Shown piece after piece: positions 53,649 to 61,609 of a stretch of 64,000 nucleotides of DNA. Numbering within the stretch: the stretch's first letter is position 1; each line of letters opens with the position of its first letter. The stretch spans positions 10,460 to 74,459 of the forward strand of contig JAZUNN010000034.1 in NCBI GenBank assembly GCA_045604155.1. Reading direction: 5' to 3'. Position numbers and translations under genes: made by a program. The DNA comes from JAISGQ01 sp045604155. GTDB taxonomy: Bacteria > Bacillota > Clostridia > Oscillospirales > Acutalibacteraceae. The notes below the pieces were generated by a model that saw nothing but the letters and a program-made list of their open reading frames with translations, made no database searches and was not told where the DNA came from.

Positions 53649-54388
53649 ATCTTCTCCTCCCTTACACAGTCACATACGCCGCTTTCATCGCAGTTCGCCG
53701 AATGAAGTGTGCAGCCCGGATCGTATTTTTCAAGCCACGCTTCCTTGCTGCCGTCAAACTCCACTGTATGGTTTATTACAACCACACGGTTTGCACAGCG
53801 TGCAACTTCATCAAGGTCGTGGCTGTTCATCACTATGGTTATTTTCTGTTTTTCACACAGTTGGGCCAGAAGAGAATAGAAATGTGCTGTTATATTAGGG
53901 TCAAGACCTGAGCAGGGCTCGTCAAGGAGAAGCAGACGGGGCTTTCTGCAGAGAGCTCGTGCAAGATAGGCTCGCTGCTGCTGTCCGCCTGAAAGCCTGC
54001 CGATGCGTCTGTTCTGAAGGTCTGTTATTCCGAGAAGCTCAAGGGCTTCGTCTATTGCCTCTTTATCCTCCTGAGTATATTTCCAGAGGGAATGTCCCTG
54101 CCACTGTCTGCCTGTGCTTACAACTTCCCTGACTGTTGCAGGAAAATCCCTTTCCGCAAGGCTTGTCTGCGGCAGATAGGCTATTTCATTCTCCTTTATA
54201 TGACGGGTAATTGTTCCTTCGGAGGGCTTATGAAGTCCGAGAATACCCTTCATGAGAGTTGATTTGCCCGAGCCGTTGCTTCCAACAACGCAGATGTATT
54301 CATCCTCAGAGATGGTGAGGTTTACATTTTCCACCGCTGTAATTCCGCCGTACTCAAGCTTTAAATTTTCAATGGTCAGCAGTTTCAA
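53645..54388 (-). CDS. Metal ABC transporter ATP-binding protein
   Basis: 247 residues. Walker A is VVGSNGSGKSTLMKG (about residues 35-49), the signature RLSGGQQQRAYLARAL, Walker B LLLLDEPCSGLD, and MNSHDLDEVARCANR the H-loop. The C-terminal tail has cysteines and an SxCxxSGVCDC-like segment that could bind metal. It powers zinc- or manganese-type uptake with the adjacent permease. It overlaps both neighbours. Confidence 0.94.
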   Translation of the reverse strand: MKLLTIENLKLEYGGITAVENVNLTISEDEYICVVGSNGSGKSTLMKGILGLHKPSEGTITRHIKENEIAYLPQTSLAERDFPATVREVVSTGRQWQGHSLWKYTQEDKEAIDEALELLGITDLQNRRIGRLSGGQQQRAYLARALCRKPRLLLLDEPCSGLDPNITAHFYSLLAQLCEKQKITIVMNSHDLDEVARCANRVVVINHTVEFDGSKEAWLEKYDPGCTLHSANCDESGVCDCVREEKI

Positions 54389-55314
54389 GCGCCAAGCCCC
54401 TCTCTGAGATTTTCAAGATTCTGTTCCATTATATCAATAAAGGTTATACCGCTTTCAAGCTGCTGTGCGGTTACATTGTGTGCTGTCGAAAACTCACGAA
54501 GCTCTATGCCTGTTTCATCGGCAATGGATCTTGCAACTTTAGGGTCGGTAAGCTCCTCGTGGTATATGACCTTCACATCGTTTTCATTTATGTAATTCAC
54601 TACCTCCGCGATGTCCGAAAGACTGGGGTCTGCGGCTGTATCGCAGGATTTATATGCGCTGATATATGAAAGATTGTACCGCTCGATAAAATAGATATGG
54701 GCAAATCTGCCGCCGAAAACGATGGTTTTGTCAGAGCTTTCTGCAAAAAGCTCCTCAAATTTTCTGTCCATGTCCATAAGGTCACTTTTCAGTTTTTCTG
54801 CGTTTTCTCTGTAGAAAGACTCATTTTCAGGGTCTTTTTCGCATATTCCGTCGCAGATATTGTCTGCCATTACGCAGGCAAGGCTCATATCAAGCCAGAT
54901 GTGAGGGTCTTCGCCGTGGGCGTGCTCATCCTGTCCTTCATGCTCATGGTGATGCTCTGCAGACATGAATTCAACACCATCGGAGCAGTTGACGGTATCA
55001 GGTCTGTCGCTGCCAAGGGAAGAAAGAAGATTTCCTGCCCAGGGCTCCATTTCGTCACCTGTATAGATAAAAAGGGATGCGCCGGATATCTTATATGTAT
55101 CTGCAGTTGATGGGTCGTAGGTGTGGCTTTCGGTGCCGGGAGTCAGCAGCAGCTCAACCTCAAAATTATCCCCTGCTATTGTCTTTGCAAAGCTGTACTG
55201 AGGAAACAGAGTTGCTATTATTTTTTTCTCTCCGCTTTTCTCCGAGCAGCCTCCGAAGCCAAGACAAAGGCACAATACAAGGGCAGAGAGTATTACAGAA
55301 AGTATTCTTTTCAT
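54385..55314 (-). CDS. Zinc-type metal ABC transporter substrate-binding lipoprotein
   Basis: 309 residues. The lipobox LGFGGC (about Cys23) anchors it outside the membrane. It is of the cluster 9 (SBP_bac_9) type: ATLFPQYSFAKTIAG, LTPGTESHTYDPS (first His ligand), DPHIWLDMS (second), GGRFAHIYFIERY (third). Between the first two lies a His/Glu-rich loop (EHHHEHEGQDEHAHGEDPH), a feature of zinc rather than manganese binders. It overlaps the permease partner ATPase gene and the Fur-family regulator gene by four bases each. I call it ZnuA-like. Confidence 0.93.
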   Translation of the reverse strand: MKRILSVILSALVLCLCLGFGGCSEKSGEKKIIATLFPQYSFAKTIAGDNFEVELLLTPGTESHTYDPSTADTYKISGASLFIYTGDEMEPWAGNLLSSLGSDRPDTVNCSDGVEFMSAEHHHEHEGQDEHAHGEDPHIWLDMSLACVMADNICDGICEKDPENESFYRENAEKLKSDLMDMDRKFEELFAESSDKTIVFGGRFAHIYFIERYNLSYISAYKSCDTAADPSLSDIAEVVNYINENDVKVIYHEELTDPKVARSIADETGIELREFSTAHNVTAQQLESGITFIDIMEQNLENLREGLGA

Positions 55315-55730
55315 TGTTTATTCCCCTTTGTTTTGCATTTTGCGCATTTCCCGTAGATAACCGTATCCCCTTCGTCTATCTCAAATCCATCGCTCTTTTT
55401 AAGGCTTTCTCCCAGTTCATTCAGGAATTCGCTTTCAAGATGGGTTATCTCGCCGCAGTAATTGCATTTGAGATGGCAATGGGAATGGCAGTGTGAATGC
55501 TCGTCCACATACTGCCAGCAGAAGCCTGCTCCATCGGGCAGCATATATTTTTTGGCCATGCCTTCTTCAAGTAGTCTGTTCAGATATCTGTAAACCGTCG
55601 CCTGACCGATGCCCGGGTCCTTTTCGTGGACAAGCTCTGTAAGCTCTTCTGCTGTGATGTGCTTATCGCCAAGCCCTTTCAGGCAATCAAGTATCACCTG
55701 GCGCTGTCTGGTATTTCGCTGGGGTGCCAT
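55311..55730 (-). CDS. Fur family metalloregulator (Zur-like)
   Basis: 139 residues. The winged helix is at the N-terminus (NTRQRQVILDCLKGLGDKHITAEEL, GIGQATVYRYLNRLLEEGM). The C-terminal dimerisation domain has a His-rich segment (DEHSHCHSHCHLKC) and the two structural-zinc CxxC pairs (LKCNYCG, GKCAKCK). As the first gene of the metal-uptake operon it most likely represses it when metal is plentiful. The promoter and a consensus Fur-type box overlap just upstream. Zinc versus iron cannot be settled from the box alone. Confidence 0.92.
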   Translation of the reverse strand: MAPQRNTRQRQVILDCLKGLGDKHITAEELTELVHEKDPGIGQATVYRYLNRLLEEGMAKKYMLPDGAGFCWQYVDEHSHCHSHCHLKCNYCGEITHLESEFLNELGESLKKSDGFEIDEGDTVIYGKCAKCKTKGNKQ

Positions 55731-55745
55731 GTTTTCACCTCTTAT

Positions 55746-55765
55746 TGATAATGATTATCAATATC
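55746..55765 (-). promoter_or_regulatory. Fur-type operator over the transcription start of the metal-uptake operon
   Basis: TGATAATGATTATCA (55746-55760) is a perfect 7-1-7 inverted repeat, extended by ATATC to the 19-nt Fur-box pattern. It lies just downstream of the -10 at 55766-55771, where a bound repressor would block RNA polymerase. Confidence 0.88.
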
Positions 55766-55793
55766 ATTATAATTACAGCGAATGGAATGTCAA
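55766..55793 (-). promoter_or_regulatory. Promoter of the regulator/metal-uptake operon
   Basis: On the minus strand TTGACA (55793-55788), 16-nt spacer, TATAAT (55771-55766); both hexamers match consensus. The start site would be near 55759, inside the Fur-type box. Confidence 0.85.
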
Positions 55794-55800
55794 GAAAAAA

Positions 55801-55830
55801 GAGCGTGCAATCTGCACGCTCTTTTGTTAT
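55801..55830 (-). terminator. Intrinsic terminator after the histidine kinase gene
   Basis: GAGCGTGCA/TGCACGCTC stem with an ATC loop. A6 precedes it on the plus strand, so T6 follows on the minus strand, 6 nt past the kinase stop. Confidence 0.88.
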
Positions 55831-57128
55831 TCTTCTTCAATCGGGCTGATAGGCAGTGTGAATGACACGGTAAGTCCTCCCGATTCATTATTTTCCGCTT
55901 TTATTTTACCTCCGTGGCATTCTATTACTTCCTTGCATATTGCAAGGCCAAGACCTGCAACGCTTCGTCCAGGGTCTGTTGTGAAGAGCGGCTCGAAAAT
56001 TGTTTCCAGCATCTCCTCATCAACACCTCTTCCATTATCGGAAACACTTATTCTGACAAACTCATATAATCCGTCGTCCATCTCGTCGCAGACTATGCAT
56101 ATCTTTTTATCGTCCTTCATGTGTTTCATGGCATTGGAAATAAGGTTTCCAAAAACTCTGCGAATCTGGTTTCCGTCTATAAGCAGCGGGAAATTATCGC
56201 ATCTGCATTCTGCAGTGAATTCCACGCCTGCTGCATAAAGCTCGTCACTGTATTCCTCTCTCAGAGTTTCAATCAGTCCTTTTGCTCCTATTTCCGAAGG
56301 ATTATAGTGCAGGCGCTGGTTGCTGCTTATATAATCATCAAACTCATTTACAAGATCACGTATCGCCACAGCCTTTTTATATATGGTATCAACATATCGG
56401 ACTGTGCGTTCTTCCGACAGATTTCCGTTTTTCATTCGTTCCGCATAACCCATAACACTTGTCAGAGGTGTTTTTATATCATGGGATATACTCGCAATAA
56501 TCCGGCTCTGCTTCTCCTTTTCTCCATCTATCATTTCAGACAGGGAAACAAAGGAATTCTGAAGCACGCCTATTTCATCGGTTCGATCCGTTCTTTCTGC
56601 TCTGGAGCCCGCCTTATAGGATCGCATGTTTTTCTCCAGTGCTTCAAGAGGCTTGATGTATTTTACATATATAACACTGGATGTTGCCAGCATTATGCCG
56701 ACCATTATGCATACTTCTGCCCATATGAGGGTCTTTGCATTGTCATTTTCTGCAAGAACGGATCTTACCTCTCTGCTGGAGCGGAGAATGCAGAATTCAT
56801 TTTCAATCTCAACTGCCACGGAAGAACGTATCCATATATTTGTTTCTTCACTGTGAAGCGATGAGCAGAGCACTTTTCCTTCTGAATTTTCCAGAGTAAG
56901 ATTCAGCTCCATAAGATGAGCTTTTTCCTCGATATATGCCTGTATATCAGTGTCTGAAGCAATTCCTTCTGCAATTCCCTTTGTGTCCTCATCAAGCTGC
57001 TGCTGAGAAACCGTGTAGTCATCTGCAACAGGACCCGCTAGAAACATACCATAGCATGCGCTCAGAATTACGGTATTGAGGATCACAATAAGCATTGCTA
57101 TGCTTATGAATTTAAACTTTATGCTCAC
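55827..57128 (-). CDS. Sensor histidine kinase
   Basis: 433 residues. A first helix (FISIAMLIVILNTVILSACYG) and a second (CIMVGIMLATSSVIYVKYIKPL) flank an extracytoplasmic domain of about 110 residues. A HAMP-like linker follows. The dimerisation box is IIASISHDIKTPLTSVMGYAERM with the phosphoacceptor His. ATP-binding boxes are NLISNAMKHM (N), VSDNGRGVDEEML (G1) and GRSVAGLGLAICKEV (G2). It passes a signal to the response regulator encoded 12 nt upstream. The signal is unknown. The start is a GTG with AAGGTGA upstream. Confidence 0.94.
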   Translation of the reverse strand: MSIKFKFISIAMLIVILNTVILSACYGMFLAGPVADDYTVSQQQLDEDTKGIAEGIASDTDIQAYIEEKAHLMELNLTLENSEGKVLCSSLHSEETNIWIRSSVAVEIENEFCILRSSREVRSVLAENDNAKTLIWAEVCIMVGIMLATSSVIYVKYIKPLEALEKNMRSYKAGSRAERTDRTDEIGVLQNSFVSLSEMIDGEKEKQSRIIASISHDIKTPLTSVMGYAERMKNGNLSEERTVRYVDTIYKKAVAIRDLVNEFDDYISSNQRLHYNPSEIGAKGLIETLREEYSDELYAAGVEFTAECRCDNFPLLIDGNQIRRVFGNLISNAMKHMKDDKKICIVCDEMDDGLYEFVRISVSDNGRGVDEEMLETIFEPLFTTDPGRSVAGLGLAICKEVIECHGGKIKAENNESGGLTVSFTLPISPIEEE

Positions 57129-57140
57129 AGCCGCATCACC

Positions 57141-57824
57141 TTATTCGTGTGCAAATTTATAGCCCACACCCCACACTGTCTTTATGTATTTATTATCAGG
57201 GTCAAGCTTTGTTCTGAGGTTCTTGATGTTTACCGCAACAGTTCCTATATCGCCGTAATTGACGCCCCATACGGAATTGAATATCTGCTCTCTGGTAAGA
57301 ACTCTCTCGCTGTTTGTCATAAGATACTCAAGCAGCTGGAATTCACGGGTTGAAAGAGGAATTACCTCTCCGTTTTTGCGCACTTCATAGCTTGAAGGAT
57401 GCAGCTCGATATCGCCTATTTTTATTGCGTTGCCCTTTTTCTTCTGTCCCGTGCGAGAATCTCTGCGGATATGGGCACGCACTCTGGCAACAAGTTCCTC
57501 TACAACAAAGGGTTTGTAGATATAATCATCTGCACCGATTTCGAGACCTACAAGGGTATCCACTGTGCGATTTTTGGCTGTGACAAATATTATGGGACAG
57601 TTTACTGTTTCTCTTATTTTCATGCACAGCTCGAGTCCGTCCATTTTAGGCATCATTATATCAAGAATGATAAGAGAAAAATCATTTTCTCTCTGTATGA
57701 GCTCATATGCCGCTTCGCCGTCATTGAGCATGGTTGCTGCAAAGCCTTCGTCCTCAAGGGCATCGGCAACAAGCTGGGCAATGGATGTATCATCGTCTAC
57801 AACAAGTATTTTCTGTGAATTCAC
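57141..57824 (-). CDS. OmpR/PhoB-family response regulator
   Basis: 227 residues from the GTG at 57824 (GGGAGA 7 nt upstream); longer starts at 57857 and 57914 are less likely. The receiver domain has VVDDDTSIAQLV (acidic pocket), LIILDIMMPKMDGLEL (phosphorylated Asp), FVTAKN and DDYIYKPF (Lys). The C-terminal winged helix holds LSTREFQLLEYLMTNSERVLTREQ and TVWGVGYKFA. Paired with the kinase gene directly downstream. Confidence 0.95.
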   Translation of the reverse strand: MNSQKILVVDDDTSIAQLVADALEDEGFAATMLNDGEAAYELIQRENDFSLIILDIMMPKMDGLELCMKIRETVNCPIIFVTAKNRTVDTLVGLEIGADDYIYKPFVVEELVARVRAHIRRDSRTGQKKKGNAIKIGDIELHPSSYEVRKNGEVIPLSTREFQLLEYLMTNSERVLTREQIFNSVWGVNYGDIGTVAVNIKNLRTKLDPDNKYIKTVWGVGYKFAHE

Positions 57825-57955
57825 ATTATCATCTCCCACAGATTTCTTCCTGTTCATTGTAGCATATTCCAAACGGCAGATAAAGTGGAAATTAATTAAG
57901 AACTCAAAGTCCATTTATCGAAAAATAATAAATTCATATTGTTTAAGAATAAATA

Positions 57956-57984
57956 TTGACATATCACAAATTTATTGTTACAAT
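57956..57984 (+). promoter_or_regulatory. Promoter of the sugar-transferase gene
   Basis: TTGACA at 57956-57961, 17-nt spacer, TACAAT at 57979-57984, leaving about 35 nt before the TTG start. Confidence 0.8.
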
Positions 57985-58024
57985 ACCATCCGTGATATTC
58001 TGTAAGCAAAGGGGGCAAATTGAT

Positions 58025-58636
58025 TTGAAGCATCCTGTTTATCGTTTTTTCAAACGTGCTATTGACATTTTCATGGCTCTGACCGCACTTCTCATCATAT
58101 GGCCCATTATGCTTATTCTCGCAATCTGGATCAAGTGCGATTCCAAGGGACCTGTTATTTTCAAGCAGAGCAGAGTCGGTATGCACGGCAGGCTTTTCAG
58201 AATCTACAAGTTCCGTACCATGCGCACCGATGCTCCCAGCGAAATGGCTACAAAGGATCTTGAGAATCCCTACAGCTTCATCACAAAATCCGGTAATTTC
58301 CTAAGAAAGACAAGCCTTGATGAGCTTCCTCAGCTTATCAATGTAATCAAAGGCGATATGAGCCTTGTAGGTCCCCGTCCTCTTATTGAAAACGAAGGCG
58401 GCGACATTCACAAGCTCCGTATGGATGCAGGTGTTTATACTGTGCGCCCCGGTCTTACAGGATGGGCTCAGGTCAACGGACGTGACAACGTTCCCGATGA
58501 GGAAAAGGCAGCTTATGACAGTGAATACGCCAACAAGCTGTCCTTCGGATTTGATCTTAAAATAATCTTCAAAACCATTGCTGTTGTTTTCAAACGTGAC
58601 GGTTATAAAGAAGGCAAACAAGAGGATAATGAATAA
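58025..58636 (+). CDS. Undecaprenyl-phosphate sugar-1-phosphate transferase
   Basis: 203 residues from the TTG at 58025 (GGGGG site 9 nt upstream). Bacterial sugar transferase family: one N-terminal hairpin helix (IDIFMALTALLIIWPIMLILAI), then GPVIFKQSRVGMHGRLFRIYKFRTMRTDA, LRKTSLDELPQLINVIKGDMSLVGPRPL and VRPGLTGWAQVNGRD. This minimal form lacks the extra N-terminal helices of WbaP. It loads the first sugar phosphate onto the lipid carrier for a glycan. No other glycan genes are adjacent, so the pathway is elsewhere. Confidence 0.94.
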   Translation: MKHPVYRFFKRAIDIFMALTALLIIWPIMLILAIWIKCDSKGPVIFKQSRVGMHGRLFRIYKFRTMRTDAPSEMATKDLENPYSFITKSGNFLRKTSLDELPQLINVIKGDMSLVGPRPLIENEGGDIHKLRMDAGVYTVRPGLTGWAQVNGRDNVPDEEKAAYDSEYANKLSFGFDLKIIFKTIAVVFKRDGYKEGKQEDNE

Positions 58637-58684
58637 GGGAATGGCGAATGGGTCATTCCCTTTATTTCGTAAAGGGTGGTATAT

Positions 58685-59725
58685 ATGGAAATTGAGAGAA
58701 AATGGAAAATCGATAAGTTCCCCGATCTTCCTGTTTCGAGATGGGCTGAGGTATGGCAGGGTTATCTTTCCCTCGACCCTGAGGTCAGAATAAGAAAAAC
58801 AATAAGTGACAGAGGCGAAAGCTACAAGCTTGCTGTCAAGGGAAACGGAACTCTCAGCAGAACTGAGGTTGAGCCTTATATTGAGAAAGAGGAGTTTGAA
58901 GATCTTTGCACTATGCTCAAAAAACCTCTTGTTCATAAGGAATGGAAGGGTTATGAGCTTGAGGACGGTCTGCTTCTTGAGGTAAGCCTTGTGGACGGCG
59001 GTGAGCCTACTTCATTTATGTATGCTGAGGTTGAATTCCCCGACGAGGAAAGCGCAAATACCTTTGTCGCTCCCGATTTTTTAGGGCAGGAAATGACCTA
59101 TCAGACGGGATTTCGCATGAAGAATTACTGGAATGACAAGGTTTATTACAATGCTCCCTATGTGCTGGCTTCCTCAAGTCCCAGAAGACGTGAGCTGCTT
59201 CATCAGGTAGGGATAAAATTTGAAATTGTTTCTCCCGATGCTGATGAGACTCTGCCCGAAAATATTGCGCCCGACAAGGCAGTCGAGCTTCTCAGTGAAA
59301 GAAAGGCAGAAGCGGCAAGGGATTCTGCAAGAGGACGAGTGCTTATCGCTGCTGATACTGTTGTTGCAAAGGACGGCATTATCTACGGAAAGCCTACAGA
59401 TGCAAATGATGCTTTCCGTATGCTCTCTGAGCTTTCGGGGAATACTCACGAGGTTTATACTGGAGTCTGTGTTCTTTTCCCCGATGGGGATAAGGAGTGC
59501 TTCTCCGTCTGCACTGAGGTGACCTTTGCTGAGATGTCCCAGGAGGAAATCAGAGGTTATATTGATTCAAAAGAGCCTTCCGGAAAGGCAGGAAGCTATG
59601 CGATTCAGGGGCTTGGCGCTCAGTTTGTAAAGGGCATAAACGGCGATTATGCCAATGTTGTTGGTCTGCCTGTGCAGGCTCTCTGCGAAGTCCTGAAAAA
59701 ACACGGTAAATTTACTACTGACTGA
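58685..59725 (+). CDS. CYTH triphosphate-tunnel domain fused to a Maf nucleotide pyrophosphatase
   Basis: 346 residues from the ATG at 58685. Residues 1-145 are a CYTH domain: MEIERKW (ExExK at 2-6), VRIRKTISDRGESYKLAVKG, RTEVEPYIEKEEFE, YELEDGLLLEVSLVDG, YAEVEFP. Residues 158-346 are a complete Maf domain: YVLASSSPRRRELLHQVGIKFE, VLIAADTVVAKDG, YGKPTDANDAFRMLSELSGNTHEVYTGV, ADDS-type catalytic Asp (IAADT) and KEPSGKAGSYAIQG. CYTH enzymes cleave triphosphate or make cAMP; Maf enzymes hydrolyse dTTP/UTP or modified nucleotides to monophosphates. The frame is continuous, with no start at the junction, so the two act as one protein. Confidence 0.93.
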   Translation: MEIERKWKIDKFPDLPVSRWAEVWQGYLSLDPEVRIRKTISDRGESYKLAVKGNGTLSRTEVEPYIEKEEFEDLCTMLKKPLVHKEWKGYELEDGLLLEVSLVDGGEPTSFMYAEVEFPDEESANTFVAPDFLGQEMTYQTGFRMKNYWNDKVYYNAPYVLASSSPRRRELLHQVGIKFEIVSPDADETLPENIAPDKAVELLSERKAEAARDSARGRVLIAADTVVAKDGIIYGKPTDANDAFRMLSELSGNTHEVYTGVCVLFPDGDKECFSVCTEVTFAEMSQEEIRGYIDSKEPSGKAGSYAIQGLGAQFVKGINGDYANVVGLPVQALCEVLKKHGKFTTD

Positions 59726-59741
59726 AAAGAAAAGTCCTAAA

Positions 59742-60855
59742 ATGAAAAGAATAATAATCGCTTTGCTGTCGGTTGTTATTGCTCTGTCCGTGTTTTCAGG
59801 ATGTTCTTCTCATGATAATGGATTTGAAACTGCTCAGCAAACTGTCAGCAATATTACTGTTGGCTGGAATCTGGGAAACACCCTTGACAGCAACGGCGAA
59901 TGGATAGGATTGTATTCGGAAGGCAAACCCGAAAACTACGAAACTGCATGGGGAAATCCCGTTACAACACCCGAGCTGATGGAAACGGTTAAAGCTGCGG
60001 GGTTCAATGCAGTGCGTGTCCCTGTGACATGGTATGAGCATATAGACGAAAATGGCGAAATTGACCCTATGTGGATTGCACGGTGTTCAGGAAGTGGCTG
60101 ATTATGTATTGGCTCAGGATATGTACTGCATCATAAATGTTCATCATGATTCAGGCGGTGGATGGCTTCGTGCCACTCCCGAATGCTACAGCGAAAAATC
60201 GGAATTATTCGCCGCTCTGTGGACAAACATTGCGCTGCATTTCAAAGATTATGACGACAAGCTGATGTTTGAGGGTTTCAACGAAATGCTTGACAGTGAA
60301 TATCGCTGGGGCAATGCAGGCAGTGCTGAGGAGTACAAGGCACTGAATGATTTTAACCAGCTCTTTGTCGATTCCGTAAGGGCAACAGGTGGTAATAACA
60401 CTCAGCGTAATCTTATGGTGCAGGTCTATTCAGGAATGTGCGCTGACGGCTCTTTTGATAATTTCATTCTGCCGAAGGACAGCGCTGAAAATCATCTTAT
60501 AATTCAGATTCACAACTACGACCCTCAACCCTTTACATGGACAAGCGTCAGCTACACCGAGCCTACCGATCAATGGGGTACTGATGCCGAAAAGAAGCAT
60601 ATTGAGAATCTTTTCAGTAAACTGGCCGATTTTTCCGCTCTTCAGGGCGCTCCTGTGATTGTTGGCGAATGTGGCGCCGATTACAAGGACAACGAAGATG
60701 TTCGCAAGGCATATGTCAGACACTTTATTTCCTGCGCTGAGAAGAACAATGTAAAATGCTTCTGGTGGGATACGGGAGAAATGGCTTTGTTTGACAGAGT
60801 TTCATGCACTGAAAAGTATCCTGAAATAATCGACATACTGGACGAGCTTACATAG
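59742..60855 (+). pseudogene. GH5 cellulase-type lipoprotein gene, split by a +1 frameshift
   Basis: The gene is broken near 60081-60086, where one extra base (CGGTGTTCAG) shifts the frame. The first part (to 60101) has a lipoprotein signal (SVFSGC) and GH5 features GWNLGNTLDSNGE and NAVRVPVTWYEHIDENG. The second part, in the next frame, resumes as VQEVADYVLAQDMYCIINVHHD and carries FEGFNEML (acid/base Glu), IQIHNYDPQPF and VIVGECGADYK (nucleophile Glu). Removing one base restores a single protein of about 370 residues. Both catalytic glutamates are intact, so either the break is recent or it is a sequencing error. The protein would hydrolyse beta-1,4-glucan outside the cell. Subfamily GH5_4 is likely. 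Confidence 0.88.
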
Positions 60856-60895
60856 TTTTTACACCGCATTAACATTCTGTCTATCAAATTATTTT

Positions 60896-60940
60896 CTCTC
60901 TCTGTTACCATTATTGTGTAATAACAGAGAGAGGATTTTT
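60896..60940 (+). promoter_or_regulatory. Perfect hairpin that covers a Shine-Dalgarno sequence
   Basis: CTCTCTCTGTTA (60896-60907) pairs with TAACAGAGAGAG (60922-60933), 12 bp with a 14-nt loop, followed by GA and T5. The GAGAGG ribosome site for the ATG at 60944 lies in its 3' arm. It may also terminate the GH5 transcript. Confidence 0.65.
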
Positions 60941-60943
60941 ATT

Positions 60944-61441
60944 ATGAAAAAGCTTTTATGTCTGGTATTGTCTGTACTGCTTCTTTCTCTTTGCGGCTGT
61001 TCGCAGGAAAAGCAGGACGTTGTAGGTGAATCTGATTCAAGGCATACTGCAACACCTGAAGAATTAATAGATATGTATTTTGAATATATCGAAAGCGGAA
61101 ACGCAGCAGGTTTCGCTTCTTTATATTCTGAAAAATACAATCGGGACATGTACCCGGATACAGAGGATTACGCCGAGGCAGTTTCAAGAAAAGATGCTAT
61201 ATTCGTTACCTTTAAGGGTTACGGCCTTGAGTATCTCGAAACAATCAACTCCTCATTCTCCTACGAAACGTATCCCGAAAACAATATTGAAGCTGTTATG
61301 CAGGGCTATTACAATGCCAACGGCTATGGCAAAATTGATTGTGAGGCTTGTTTTGTCCACCCTGTCGACGGAGATAAGGCCGTTGTGCCGTTTAATTTTA
61401 TTTTTGTTCAGATTGATGGTGTCTGGTATATTATAATCTGA
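60944..61441 (+). CDS. Uncharacterised lipoprotein
   Basis: 165 residues. A lipobox is present (LSLCGC, Cys16-20 region) after KKLLCLVLSVLLLSLCGC. The mature part has TPEELIDMYFEYIESGNAAGFASLYSE, an NTF2-like first helix, and later a beta segment ending FIFVQIDGVWYIII. This pattern suggests a small cystatin/NTF2-type fold, as in many Firmicutes lipoproteins; no function is known. Its ribosome site lies in the hairpin at 60896-60933. Confidence 0.75.
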   Translation: MKKLLCLVLSVLLLSLCGCSQEKQDVVGESDSRHTATPEELIDMYFEYIESGNAAGFASLYSEKYNRDMYPDTEDYAEAVSRKDAIFVTFKGYGLEYLETINSSFSYETYPENNIEAVMQGYYNANGYGKIDCEACFVHPVDGDKAVVPFNFIFVQIDGVWYIII

Positions 61442-61501
61442 TTAGATCGCACGATATTTCATTTATTTTTAATCATTTATTAACAATTTGTTCTTATTCT
61501 C

Positions 61502-61529
61502 TTGACATATACCATCTTTTATATATAAT
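61502..61529 (+). promoter_or_regulatory. Promoter of the tandem membrane-protein genes
   Basis: TTGACA at 61502-61507, 16-nt spacer, TATAAT at 61524-61529. Both hexamers match consensus. Confidence 0.82.
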
Positions 61530-61591
61530 AAAAACGTGGGATTCTCTGCATTGATAAAATTATTTTTTGCGAGAATTTCTCACGTTTTTGA
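61530..61591 (+). promoter_or_regulatory. Terminator-like hairpin at the 5' end of the leader
   Basis: AAAAACGTG-GGA-TTCTC pairs with GAGAA-TTTC-TCACGTTTTT across a loop of about 25 nt, ending in T5. It begins at the predicted transcription start and could be an attenuator, a stabilising 5' cap-like stem or a short terminated RNA. Confidence 0.6.
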
Positions 61592-61609
61592 TTTTGAAAG
61601 GGGTATTTT

